Below, piece after piece: positions 46,077-57,904 of a stretch of 64,000 nucleotides of DNA. This DNA is from Cryptomeria japonica (Eukaryota; Streptophyta; Pinopsida; Cupressales; Cupressaceae): positions 571,651,241 through 571,715,240 of the forward strand of contig NC_081410.1 in assembly GCF_030272615.1 (NCBI RefSeq), read 5' to 3'. The stretch's first letter is position 1. The number at the start of each line of letters is the position of its first letter. The notes under the pieces were generated by a model. It was given only the letters and a program-made list of their open reading frames with translations. It was not told the DNA's origin and made no database searches. The translations under genes and the position numbers were made by a program.

Positions 46077-48422
46077 GGGCTACTAAGACATGGCGGAGTT
46101 TGAAGAGGGCTCAAGGCATGGCTCCCACCTTGGGCGGACTTTGGAGACACCTCCTAGGGCAGACTTCTAGCAACATCCTCTAGAGCGGACTTTAGGCAAG
46201 GCTCCCACCTTGGGCGGACTTTGATGGCTTCTCCAACTTATGGCGGACTTTGGGGGGTTGCTCCATCATGGCCTCTTCAACACATGGCGGACTTCAGACT
46301 TGGCTTCTCCATCACTTGGCATGCTTGGGCGGACTTTAGGCTATACCCCTATGCACCCTACACATACATGGCGGACTCTGGTGGTGTCTCCCCAATGCAC
46401 CCTACACATACATGGCGGACTTTGGAGTGTTGGTCTTCATGGCCTCCCAACCTTGGCGGACTTTGAAGAGTGCTCCCACATGGCCTCCCAACCTTGGCAG
46501 ACTTTGAAGAGTCTTCAACACATGGTCTCCCGCATCGTGGTGGAGTTTGAACCTACAACAATACTTCAAAACCCTTGTTAGCCAGACTTAGAAGAATTTT
46601 CAGAGAAATTTCAAAATTTCACAGCTTAATCAAATTTAATCGGATTAACTTGAAATTTGAAATCCTTGCTTAGGTGGACGTCTGAAGCAGCAAAAAAGTC
46701 TAAAATCTAGGGATTTAGCTTTTTAGGTCAAAACTTGGAGTTTTCGAGTTCCGGTTGAAGCTGGTCAGTGGTGCAAGTGTAAACCCTAGGTTTGCATCCC
46801 GAAAAAGCAAAAAAGCCTAAAATCTAGGGATTTAGCTTTTTAGGTCAAAACTTGGAATTTTCAAGTTTCGGTCAAAGCTGGTCAATGGTGCAAGTGTAAA
46901 CCCTAGGTTTGCATCCCGAAAAAGCAAAAAGCCTAAAATCTAGGGATTTAGCTTTTTAGGTCAAAACTTGGAATTTTCGAGTTCCGGTCGAAGCTGGTTA
47001 GTGGTGCAATTGTAAACCCTAGGTTTGCATCCCGAAAAAGCAAAAAAGCAGACATCCCTAAAAAATAGGGAAAACTTTCTAAAAATAGCCATACCAAGGA
47101 TTGGGCTAAAAATGCCAAAAACGAAACTTCCTAAAAAATAGGAAAAAAGCAAAAAGCAAACTTTCTAAAAATAGAAAGTTGTCCAAATTCGTCCAAATCA
47201 ATTGCGATCTTCGTCCTTTGGCCTTTCTAAGCACTTTGGCGGTGTTCGCATTCCGGAATCACATAACTTGCAAGAACTAACTTTCAATCGTCAAGGCCTG
47301 AAATGCTCTGAACTGGACAAGGCTTGGGGAAACTGCAGCAAAAGGTCACAAGATACTAACAAAACCCTAGAAAGCAAGAAAAGAGAGGGTCCCCATTTGC
47401 AATGGGGCGATGTGTGAAAAAGGTCACAACAGGTCCCACACTTTGGGGTTGTTTCCATGTTTCACAAGGTTGTTGAGTTGAGAGCTCAGCAAGGGTGCGA
47501 GCTTTTGTGATAACAGGATCATAACAAACTATCTTCTAGAATCTGGTTCCCTTTCTCACGTTCCTTTCTAGCATATTCGATGAATCTAGTCACCATCCCC
47601 TCTATCTTAGTCATCGGGATCTCAGGTAGAGATTTCAGTTGCTCTTCCATGTGCATGACCTTGTCAAAAGCTCTGATGATGGCATCCTCCCATTCAGGTT
47701 CGAGCTCTTGAGTGTTGCTTGCCAAGAATACGAACTCTAGCATATCATTCATTTGCTCTTTGGTTGTCATACCATCAGTACCGTGGAAGATAAACTTTAT
47801 TCTTTCTTGCAACTCCTTGGCCTCTATAACTGTCCCTTGATCAATCTTCCTTCCTAAGACAATCTGTGCTACTCCCACTATCTTATCATGGATTCAGTGC
47901 ATATCATCCTGAACTTGACTACATCCATTTCCAATCTCCTCGAAAATAATCTTCCTTGTGTGAAGCAGGCTACTCCATTGTAGAAGACCAGGGGTAGTTC
48001 CTTCTCTTCTTACTTTCTTCCTTGATAGGACCTCTCTTGGTGTCTTCCTTATTACTTGAAGCACTGGGATGATAACATCTCTAGCATGAGTAAATGCTTC
48101 AGAGGCCTCTATGAGGACGTGAGTTCTCCCAAGGACCCTTATGATAGTATCGAGTGTTTGCATGATGCCCTTCATGAACTTGCTCACTCTAGTGTATGAA
48201 TCCTCTGTCCATGTACCCATTAATTGTGCTGAATTCTTCATTTTCTCCATATGATCAATCGACTCTGCGGGAAGCAAGGGAGGTCGTGTAGCTGCTGAAC
48301 TTTGATGTGTCAATGGTTGCTGAAAGTGCTGGACATAGTTCCTCCATGCACTTATCTCCTTTTCCAATCTTCTATTCTTCTCTATTTCAGCCCTCAACAT
48401 GTCGTTGACGGCCTTCACTAAA
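46012..48422. repeat. 2,411-bp tandem unit, copy 2
   Basis: Matches copy 1 along its length. The one difference I noticed is G to A near 46553 (CCTGCAAC to CCTACAAC). Confidence 0.95.
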
Positions 48423-48487
48423 TCCATCATTTGAAGACCTTGGGCGGAGTTTTGAAGGTCTTCCATATGTTTTGCTAGGGACACCAA
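47519..48487 (-). pseudogene. C-terminal end of large ORF, duplicated copy 2
   Basis: Same two stretches and the same junction-derived N terminus as copy 1. Confidence 0.7.
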
Positions 48488-50833
48488 GGGCTACTAAGAC
48501 ATGGCGGAGTTTGAAGAGGGCTCAAGGCATGGCTCCCACCTTGGGCGGACTTTGGAGACACCTCCTAGGGCAGACTTCTAGCAACATCCTCTAGAGCGGA
48601 CTTTAGGCAAGGCTCCCACCTTGGGCGGACTTTGATGGCTTCTCCAACTTATGGCGGACTTTGGGGGGTTGCTCCATCATGGCCTCTTCAACACATGGCG
48701 GACTTCAGACTTGGCTTCTCCATCACTTGGCATGCTTGGGCGGACTTTAGGCTATACCCCTATGCACCCTACACATACATGGCGGACTCTGGTGGTGTCT
48801 CCCCAATGCACCCTACACATACATGGCGGACTTTGGAGTGTTGGTCTTCATGGCCTCCCAACCTTGGCGGACTTTGAAGAGTGCTCCCACATGGCCTCCC
48901 AACCTTGGCAGACTTTGAAGAGTCTTCAACACATGGTCTCCCGCATCGTGGTGGAGTTTGAACCTGCAACAATACTTCAAAACCCTTGTTAGCCAGACTT
49001 AGAAGAATTTTCAGAGAAATTTCAAAATTTCACAGCTTAATCAAATTTAATCGGATTAACTTGAAATTTGAAATCCTTGCTTAGGTGGACGTCTGAAGCA
49101 GCAAAAAAGTCTAAAATCTAGGGATTTAGCTTTTTAGGTCAAAACTTGGAGTTTTCGAGTTCCGGTTGAAGCTGGTCAGTGGTGCAAGTGTAAACCCTAG
49201 GTTTGCATCCCGAAAAAGCAAAAAAGCCTAAAATCTAGGGATTTAGCTTTTTAGGTCAAAACTTGGAATTTTCAAGTTTCGGTCAAAGCTGGTCAATGGT
49301 GCAAGTGTAAACCCTAGGTTTGCATCCCGAAAAAGCAAAAAGCCTAAAATCTAGGGATTTAGCTTTTTAGGTCAAAACTTGGAATTTTCGAGTTCCGGTC
49401 GAAGCTGGTTAGTGGTGCAATTGTAAACCCTAGGTTTGCATCCCGAAAAAGCAAAAAAGCAGACATCCCTAAAAAATAGGGAAAACTTTCTAAAAATAGC
49501 CATACCAAGGATTGGGCTAAAAATGCCAAAAACGAAACTTCCTAAAAAATAGGAAAAAAGCAAAAAGCAAACTTTCTAAAAATAGAAAGTTGTCCAAATT
49601 CGTCCAAATCAATTGCGATCTTCGTCCTTTGGCCTTTCTAAGCACTTTGGCGGTGTTCGCATTCCGGAATCACATAACTTGCAAGAACTAACTTTCAATC
49701 GTCAAGGCCTGAAATGCTCTGAACTGGACAAGGCTTGGGGAAACTGCAGCAAAAGGTCACAAGATACTAACAAAACCCTAGAAAGCAAGAAAAGAGAGGG
49801 TCCCCATTTGCAATGGGGCGATGTGTGAAAAAGGTCACAACAGGTCCCACACTTTGGGGTTGTTTCCATGTTTCACAAGGTTGTTGAGTTGAGAGCTCAG
49901 CAAGGGTGCGAGCTTTTGTGATAACAGGATCATAACAAACTATCTTCTAGAATCTGGTTCCCTTTCTCACGTTCCTTTCTAGCATATTCGATGAATCTAG
50001 TCACCATCCCCTCTATCTTAGTCATCGGGATCTCAGGTAGAGATTTCAGTTGCTCTTCCATGTGCATGACCTTGTCAAAAGCTCTGATGATGGCATCCTC
50101 CCATTCAGGTTCGAGCTCTTGAGTGTTGCTTGCCAAGAATACGAACTCTAGCATATCATTCATTTGCTCTTTGGTTGTCATACCATCAGTACCGTGGAAG
50201 ATAAACTTTATTCTTTCTTGCAACTCCTTGGCCTCTATAACTGTCCCTTGATCAATCTTCCTTCCTAAGACAATCTGTGCTACTCCCACTATCTTATCAT
50301 GGATTCAGTGCATATCATCCTGAACTTGACTACATCCATTTCCAATCTCCTCGAAAATAATCTTCCTTGTGTGAAGCAGGCTACTCCATTGTAGAAGACC
50401 AGGGGTAGTTCCTTCTCTTCTTACTTTCTTCCTTGATAGGACCTCTCTTGGTGTCTTCCTTATTACTTGAAGCACTGGGATGATAACATCTCTAGCATGA
50501 GTAAATGCTTCAGAGGCCTCTATGAGGACGTGAGTTCTCCCAAGGACCCTTATGATAGTATCGAGTGTTTGCATGATGCCCTTCATGAACTTGCTCACTC
50601 TAGTGTATGAATCCTCTGTCCATGTACCCATTAATTGTGCTGAATTCTTCATTTTCTCCATATGATCAATCGACTCTGCGGGAAGCAAGGGAGGTCGTGT
50701 AGCTGCTGAACTTTGATGTGTCAATGGTTGCTGAAAGTGCTGGACATAGTTCCTCCATGCACTTATCTCCTTTTCCAATCTTCTATTCTTCTCTATTTCA
50801 GCCCTCAACATGTCGTTGACGGCCTTCACTAAA
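48423..50833. repeat. 2,411-bp tandem unit, copy 3
   Basis: Same as copy 1 at the positions compared. At its right end (AAATC then AGGCGC) it continues into the original ORF. This identifies it as the unit in native continuity with the protein's upstream part. Confidence 0.95.
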
Positions 50834-50877
50834 TCAGGCGCATCACCTATGGCCTGCTCGGAGGTGAGTGGACCCAA
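49930..50877 (-). pseudogene. C-terminal part of large ORF, native continuity
   Basis: In frame across 50877-49930 apart from one TGA at about 50305. It contains DLVKAVNDMLRAEIEKNRRL, VLGRTHVLIEASEAFTHARD and the coiled-coil tail. The tail is homologous to the end of the ORF at 39345 (compare MTKIEGMVTRFIEYARKE with MEEVKLIVSRYIESLKEE). Confidence 0.7.
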
Positions 50878-51432
50878 GTCAATGGTCTACATATCGTACT
50901 CATCGGCTGTAATCTCTCCTTCATATTTCTCTTGGAATGGCTATTTGCAGCTTTCTTGATCCCGAGTCATCTTTGATCACCTTTGACATCTTTGTAGCTT
51001 TCCTCTTCTCAGTGACTTCTTGAGTTTGGCTTAGAAGACTCGCTATGTCATATGTTTGTTCTTCTTCTTCAGCCACCATCACCTCTTGAGCTAGCCTTTC
51101 TTTTAACAACTCCGGAATAGAAGATCTCTCTTCTTGAATTTGTGCTCCTTCGTGCATTTGCTCATCTCTAGGTGGTGAAGTAGTTTCATCATTATCTTCT
51201 CCGCCTTCTTCAATCTCTGAATGAGGTGGGTGAAATCTTCTTGTTCTTGAGATGCCTTCTATTTGTCTTTAGCATTGTGGACTGTAGACTCAGCTGATTC
51301 ATTGGCTCCTTGACTCAACTCTTTTTCCATCCTTAGTTCTTCTAGTCTGGAAGGAGGATGATTCGCACTTGATTTATGCTTCTTCTTTGTAGGTTCCTTT
51401 TCACCATGATCTTCCTTCCTCTTTGATCCTCT
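50878..51432 (-). pseudogene. Variable middle of the large ORF
   Basis: Frameshifted remains of a Glu/Ser-rich segment (for example ERSSIPELLKERLAQEVMVA at 50921-51157). It corresponds to the variable region of the copy at 39345-42545. Confidence 0.55.
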
Positions 51433-52240
51433 TCAATGAGATGGTTGGGGTGCGCTGCCACTTGCACTAGCTTCATCTTCTTCTCCTCTTTCTTCTAAGT
51501 GGAATGTTGGTGTTATATTTTGCTCCTTCAACTTTTGGTGTTGCACATCTACCCATATGCGAGTGTACTCCAAGATTGGCTTCATTAACTCCTTCAAATC
51601 ATCAATCTCCAAATCTGCCCATTTGAATTTGACCTCCTTGTCTTCTTTGGCGTAGGCTCCTTGAAGATATCTACCACCATCTTGAACTTGATCGGCTACA
51701 TGAAACAACTTGCCTTCCCTGATGAAATCAAGGGGTAGCCTAGAATACATCTTCTTTTTCACCTCTATATCATTTTGGACATTCATTCAATAATCTTCAA
51801 GATGCCATCGATGCTTGTTGTTCCTTCCCAAAACTTGAGTGAATGAAGTGCTAACTCTCGCTCGACATCTTCGGCTGCATGAATGGATGGGCCTGACTCA
51901 ATGGAATCTCCAAGTGTGATGGGAAAAGAAACACCGGCTCCATGCTTATGTCTATATGCTTTGATGTGCGCCAATAACTGTTTCACCACCTTGAGTAGCA
52001 CCACTCTATTTGTTGGGTATCGTGGCAACATGTAGGGAGGAATGGGAGATCCTTGAACTTTGATGTATGTGAACTTCGAGAACTGGATGAACCATGCACC
52101 ATGTTGCTCTACCAACGCCTGCGCTTTTGGAGAGTCTATGTTGGGATCCACCTCAGAACTGCCTCGTGATATGCATAGTGAATGCATCATTCATCCTCTT
52201 GTAGTGTTGTTTTGGTGGATGTTTGCGCTGCGGATAACAA
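51433..52240 (-). pseudogene. Large ORF, central conserved region, frameshifted
   Basis: Two overlapping frames (51783-52190 and 51433-51786) plus a short start (DCYPQ, RMNDAFTMHI) at 52175-52240. The conserved block WFIQFSKFTYIKVQG...LPRYPTNRVVLLKVVKQL matches WYIQYPKFTYLQIQG...LPAYPTNQVVLLEVVRQL in the other copy. Confidence 0.7.
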
Positions 52241-52242
52241 TC

Positions 52243-53064
52243 TTACACCTTAATCTCTCCAGGTCTCCTTCCAACTACGCCTGTATACATGAGTCCTGGA
52301 TACTCAAAATTTCTCATAATGGAGTATATGACGTAAGATCTCATATAGAACGTTCTGGTGCTCATTAGCCTCCTTAATTGCTTATCAATGTTGTTGCTAA
52401 CGAGTCTTGCCCAATTGATTGCCTTCTTGTCGCGGGTGACAGTCTCAATGTAGTAGAACATCCATTCCTCAAAGTACGAAGCCTTAGGTGCACCTACCAA
52501 TCGATGGAGCAAGGTGATGAAGTCTCTATATTCATCATTGAAGTCTATCCTATGTAGTCTATCAGTCCATCTGCTTCTTCCTCCTCTACTCTTCTTCAAC
52601 CAAAATTTGTCGATGATCTTCGCGCAAGCATCAGGGTCATCGTTGTAGGCTGATTTAGCTCCTTCCAAGGTTATGTAGATCATTCCCTTGGGCTCGGGTA
52701 GATGAAATGTCTCTCTGTTTGCTGTCTCTAAGAGATATGCGAGCACCTTCCCATCCTTCACCATAATTCTCCTTGATTCAGAGTCATAGTGCTGAGCACA
52801 CTCTATGATGAGCTCATAGCATTGCACCACAGGAGAAAAGCCAGCTGCATTTATGAGTCCACTTTCAATCATCTTCTTGGCTATCGCTGTAGGTTCGTTG
52901 ATGTATGATGGGTGGCAAAACTTCTTGGTATCGAACTTGCCAAGATTAGTGTCTCCAACTTTGCTCCAATTCGACGTGATCCTGCTCTCAAATACGCTCC
53001 CCTTCATATCTTCCTTGATAAGTGCTTGGCGGGAGAGAGTCTTGTTTTGTTTGGGAGCTGCCAT
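52243..53064 (-). pseudogene. Large ORF, N-terminal part
   Basis: ATG at 53064 opens 273 codons ending in TAA where the relative has Tyr (VYDCYPQ). Conserved features: SRITSNWSKVGDTNLGKFD, AIAKKMIESGLINAAGFSP, LIECAQHY-type motif, FEEWMFYYIETV, INWARLVSNN, RTFYMRSYVIYS. Family not recognised. The start is supported because the relative at 42545 begins at a similar distance before SRMTSKWKNISDTNLG. Confidence 0.7.
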
Positions 53065-53641
53065 CTTTCATCTATAAGAGATGTGTAAGTTAGATTCATG
53101 GTGAAAGGTAGGTGAAATGAAAATTCAAATCAATCTTCTTAATGAATATGAGTTTAATGACTGAACAAGATTGATTTTGTGGTTAATGCAGATCTGATTC
53201 AATGAAATTCAATCAAAATTTAACTATAATCAGACCTAAGATGACTTTTCTATCAAGCAAAATGCTATACTTCACCTCAGATTTTACTGATTTCACCTTG
53301 CCTGAAGACTAATGATGATAAAAAAAATCTGCAAGAGCTGGGTGAAGATGAACAAATTCGCCCTCCAAAAGATGAACTTACTGATCTTTGGGGTGCGTCT
53401 GCTGTAGGTATTTGCTCTCTCAGATAAAATTCGCTGATTATCACCCTTGAACCTGCAACTTGAATGGTTGAATTCGCTTTGATAATGATTGAATTCTCCT
53501 TCCCTAATGAATTTCGCTATCTTGAACTTAGAATTCGCTAATTGCTGACCTTGATGACTAAAATTCGCTGTTCTGCTCTTGATTCTGCTAATCAGAGATG
53601 TTTTAATTTGAAGTGATGTTCAAATGAGGATTTCAAACTTA

Positions 53642-53652
53642 ATTTTATAGGC
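53642..53652 (-). promoter_or_regulatory. TATA box upstream of the large ORF
   Basis: The reverse strand reads CGCCTATAAAATTAAG, about 580 bp before the ATG. Its context (GCGCCTA, CCTAAGGCCAACTTG) resembles that at 32421-32470. Confidence 0.5.
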
Positions 53653-53799
53653 GCCTAAGGTGAATGGATGTGTCTTTTACCCTAAGGCCAACTTGTCTAA
53701 TAAGAATAAAATAAAATTTGGTTTCATTCTTGCTGGTTGACTTGAATGTTTTGAATTTTCTAATTATATCAAGGGCGCCAAAGTGTTATTGTTAATCTT

Positions 53800-55430
53800 C
53801 TTTCAACGTGCAACACTTAAGGTTATTTACAAAACATAAGAAAAAGTTCGCTCCAAATCACTTATACATGAAGTTCGCTCAGAATCCTTCAAACCTGAAG
53901 TTCACCCCAAATCTTAAACTCACAAAGTTGTCAATAGGTTCGCTCCAAATTGTCCAAGTTCATGAAGTTGCAAAATCCGTTCTAAGGAAGTGTGTATATG
54001 AAGTCTCATTTCCATCACCTTGTTTGCTAAGTTTGTTCGCTTTTTCCAAGCATGAAATCTACTCTTAATCTCTCAAACCTGAAGTTCGCTCCATCACTCC
54101 AACTCATGAAGTTGTCTTAAATGTGAAATCCGCTCCAAAACTCTCCAACCTGAAGTTCGCTCCAAACTGTGAGATCATGAAGTAAGGATATCACTCCAAA
54201 AGTTGGATTCATGAAGTTTATGTTCTTGAATTTGCTTCATTCCTTTGATTCTCATCTTTACCTACGAAGGCTTGGAGATGTAATTCGCTCCAATCTCTCT
54301 ATTCATGAATTTCGCTCCTAACCATCAACTCATGAAGTTCAAGTTCACTTCAAGGGGTGAAATCATGAAGTTCGCTCCAAAATGACAACTCATGATGTTC
54401 ATTTGGCATTGCATCTACTCAAGGCGATGATCCTTCATTTCTTATTCAACTTCGCTCATGTAGGATTGCTTGTGCATGCTCATTGATGAAATTCGCTCCA
54501 AGAAGTGAAGTCATGAAGTTCACTCCAATAAGGCAACTCCTGAAGTAGGAATTTCGCTCCAAAAGCTCAACTCATGAAGTAAGAAATTTCGCTCTTATAG
54601 GCAAAGTCATGAAGTTTGCTCCTAAAGGCAAAGTCATGAAGTTGTAATTTTGCTCCACTCTTGCAACTCATGAAGTTGTGAATTTCGCTCCTAACCATCA
54701 ACTCATGAAGTTCAAGTTCGCTCCAAGATGCTAACTCCTGAAGTTCGCTTGTGAATGCTTGAACATGAAGTGAGTGATTCTAAATTTCTTTCATCTCCTT
54801 ATCTTCCATTTCGCTTGTGAATCCTTCAAGTGAAATTCGCTCCAATACCTAAACTCATAAAGTTCGCTTGAGATCATCTACTCGTGAAGTTAGGAACTCG
54901 CTCCAAAAGGTGAAGTCATGAAGTAGGAATTTTGCTCCACTTGCTCAAATCATGAAGTATGAATTTTGCTCCTCTACATGAAGTCATGAAGTAAGGATTT
55001 CGCTCCAAGGAGGCAAGTCATGAAGTAGGAATTTTGATTCAAATGGTCAACCCATGAAACTTGCTCTCGAGTGTTTGATCATGAAGTAGGCGATTTCCCT
55101 CATTCTTCCATTTCCAATGTGAAGAAGCTTGCTCCAAATCTCCCAAGCATGAAATTCGCTCCAAAAGTCTCACTCATGAAGTTCGCTCCAAAGTAGCAAC
55201 TCCTGAAGTTCATTCATGAACACTTGAACATGAAGTAAGTGTTTGTAAATTTCTTTCATCTCCTTATCTTCCATTTCTCTTGTGAAGCCTTGAAGGTGAA
55301 ATTTGCTCCAGTCTCCTCCTTCATGAAGTTCACTCCAAAACTCTCATACCTGAAGTTCTCTCCAAATCCTTGAAACCTGAAGTTCGCTTCAAACTATGAA
55401 GTCATGAAGTTAAAACCTAACTAGGACTTA
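53800..55430. repeat. CATGAAGTTCGCTCCAA motif array
   Basis: Dozens of copies of TCATGAAGTTCGCTCCAA and variants (CCTGAAGTTCGC, ATGAAGTAGGAATTTCGC) at irregular 20-45 bp spacing, over about 1.6 kb. Confidence 0.92.
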
Positions 55431-55796
55431 GAAATGAGGCGGATTACAAATGAGCTACTTCATTGCACAAGATATCAATCCTTGGAATAATTCATTCAAT
55501 TGCTCAAACTCATACTTACACCAATTCTCAAGCAAAAGACTCAAGGAAAATTCACTCATCTATCACTCAACATGAAATGTGCAACTTCAATGAACTCCTT
55601 AACTAAGCTTTTAATCAACCGACATGGTATGCAAACCTTATAAATTCACTCATTTCATCCTGAAAAGGAGAGAGAGGCTAGACTAAGCAACTAAAACTCA
55701 GAAAAAGGGGGGGTCCCCATTTTGATGGGGCGATGTGTGAAATGGTCACAACAGGGTCCCCATTTGCAATGGGGCGATGTATGAAACGTCACAACA

Positions 55797-57760
55797 GAAC
55801 CTTTATGGGAGAAAACTACGGTAAAATAGCTTCCTTATATATATAGGAAACTTTAACAAATTCGTAGGTATCAACCCACTAGAGGTACCAACCCCTCATT
55901 CTATTTGTGAGACACTTTCCCAATAAGGCACCAACCTCTCATTCTAGTTCGTGACCACTTTCCCATTAGAGGCACCAACCCCTCATTCACTTTTCCACCT
56001 TACCAATGTTGCTACTCCAATTGGTGATGGATATAATGTTTTCTCCACAAACCCTCTTCTTCAAACTGCTGTTATGGTGACAATGAATCTGCCACAAAAC
56101 TGATTTCAATCTATCATGAAACCCATTATCAATCTGCCATACTACACTCTTCAATATGCTTCAAATTCTGCTTCAAGGCCCTCTTTAACTTCGCATGGAA
56201 CCTTCTTCAAAAGTCTTCACTGATGGCTCCTTATCAACTTGTATATATGCTTGGTTCTCTTCTTTTAACCTACTATAAAGTCTTCCTCAAATCTACTATA
56301 AATTTTTATAAAATCTGATCATGAGTCTATCATTAGATGACCATTATCATCCTTTTTAAAATCTGCAATATACTCATTAATTTCTTCACAGGTCTGCAAT
56401 GATCTGCATAGAGTGCTCCCTTTGAGATTGACGTATGAACTTTATCTGACTTCTTTTTATTCACATACACACACTCACTTATCTCATAAATTGACCTCTC
56501 TTATATATCTTGTCTCATAATGAGACACACCTCTATATTGAGCCTTTTAACAATATATCTCTTAATCGCACCCTTTTGTATTCTTTGAATATTCTTTCAT
56601 TGAATCACTGCCTTTGAATGAATTCTTCAAATGAGTTTGTAATATCTCTTCTATTTTACTTTTCCCATATTTTTGGTTTATTTTTTCCAATATAGTACTA
56701 GATCCAACGCAAAAGGTTCTATGCATCAGATATAGTACAGAAGTTTACTAACTTGAAAATCTGACCTTGATAGGCACACAAGTGGTCCAAATCTTTCTTC
56801 ATAGACCCAAACAAAAGCAATTAACAACTTGAACAATTTTGAAGTTCTGTGACAACCTTGCCTAGAATTTTGCAATTGATGAACAACATCCAACACTAGT
56901 CAGAGGAGGATTTATTAAGTCGGCAGTCTGTGTGCGAGCTTCTTTGAATAATGCCTGAGAAAAGTTATGAGGTTTGCAGTCTAGCAGATCTAAAAGGAAA
57001 CAGTAAAACAGGTGACAAACAAATTGGAATGATGGATTATGGATTTTTATGAAACTTTTATTTGAACAAGCATTGTTATCCTCAAGATCTATGCAACTCC
57101 TTAACCAATATGAACTTTAGCACATGAATAATGGATAATAGACAGGGTCATACCCCCATCTATTTTTATACATGTGAATGCTTTATTCTTGGTTATTTAT
57201 TTCATCTTGGCCTCCTATTATACAAAAGCATGCCTTCGTTGAACATATTGCACCATTAGGCATCTCCTACAAAATATGAATCTCAAGGTACACAAAACTT
57301 GTACTTGATTAGGTCCACTATAGTTTATAGTTCATCCAAAGGAATACATGTTGGCACATGAAAGTAGGAGGTGGGATTACAAGAGATGAGAATATGCACC
57401 AACAATTTTCGCCTTTTTGTTGACCATTAAGATGACTAAATTTCAAATTGCCACTTGTTAAATTATGAAGAAGAGTGTCCTGCAATCATTTTTGTCTAAT
57501 TTGTTTTATTTTTTTACTCTGGATTTATAGAAGTGATTGATAGGATTATTGTCATAATAGAGTTATTCATAAACTCATATTCTTTTCCAATGAGTCACTT
57601 TCATCTATTTGAATGGCCTGCATTTTTTTTCATCCTCAAGTCAATTCCTCTAGAAAAATATTTCTATATAAATCAAAATGTGTGTAATATTTATAGTTGA
57701 CTGGATGAATGTATTTCATTAGCAAATCTTGATTGTACTCATTACATTGATGTTGAATAG
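55797..57760. other. Non-coding; short repeat at 55880-55995
   Basis: AGAGGCACCAACCCCTCATTC recurs about three times with a period near 45 bp. A TATATATATAGG box lies at about 55835. Otherwise intron-like, with no supported exon. Confidence 0.45.
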
Positions 57761-57904
57761 GTTATGAAACTTTCAAATGACAAGTGTTCAGTTTATGGAG
57801 CACTAGACCAATGGGTAGCCTGGGAGGAAGAGTTCCCCTTGATTGTTCTTACTAAAGCCCTTGGAATTTTGAAGCAGAGATGTCAGTGGAAACGAATAAT
57901 CCAG
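57761..57904 (+). CDS. Internal exon of a PPR-superfamily gene (At4g18975-like)
   Basis: A 144-bp exon, phase 0 at both ends. It lies between acceptor TGTTGAATAG and donor CAG then GTGAAT. It encodes 48 residues that contain VYGALDQWVAWEEEFPLI and KQRCQWKRIIQ. This matches, from memory of the family, plant PPR-like proteins of the At4g18975/At4g21190 type, in which a W-rich KRIIQV segment leads into the first PPR units. Such proteins are organelle-targeted RNA-binding factors. The upstream exon (with a conserved basic W-K-K-R motif) and the following exon were not found in the window. Adjacent introns must therefore be long or the flanking exons lie outside. Confidence 0.72.

Larger units (their letters stand above)
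53090..55796 (-). mobile_element. LTR-like block upstream of the large ORF
   Basis: The reverse strand starts TGTTGTGACG at 55796. A 43-bp terminal duplication puts a second TGTTGTGACC start at 55753, each copy with the CCCCATTGCAAATGGGG type hairpin or its variant. The motif array at 53800-55430 follows, then a TATA box (CGCCTATAAAATT) at 53642-53652 and the ORF ATG at 53064. The exact LTR end and primer site were not found. Confidence 0.55.

Noticed and set aside
56897-56972. Candidate exon in phase with the second exon (RGGFIKSAVCVRASLNNA)
   Set aside because: The phase fits after 16302 and the peptide looks transit-like, but an in-frame TGA follows before any GT donor and the acceptor is weak.
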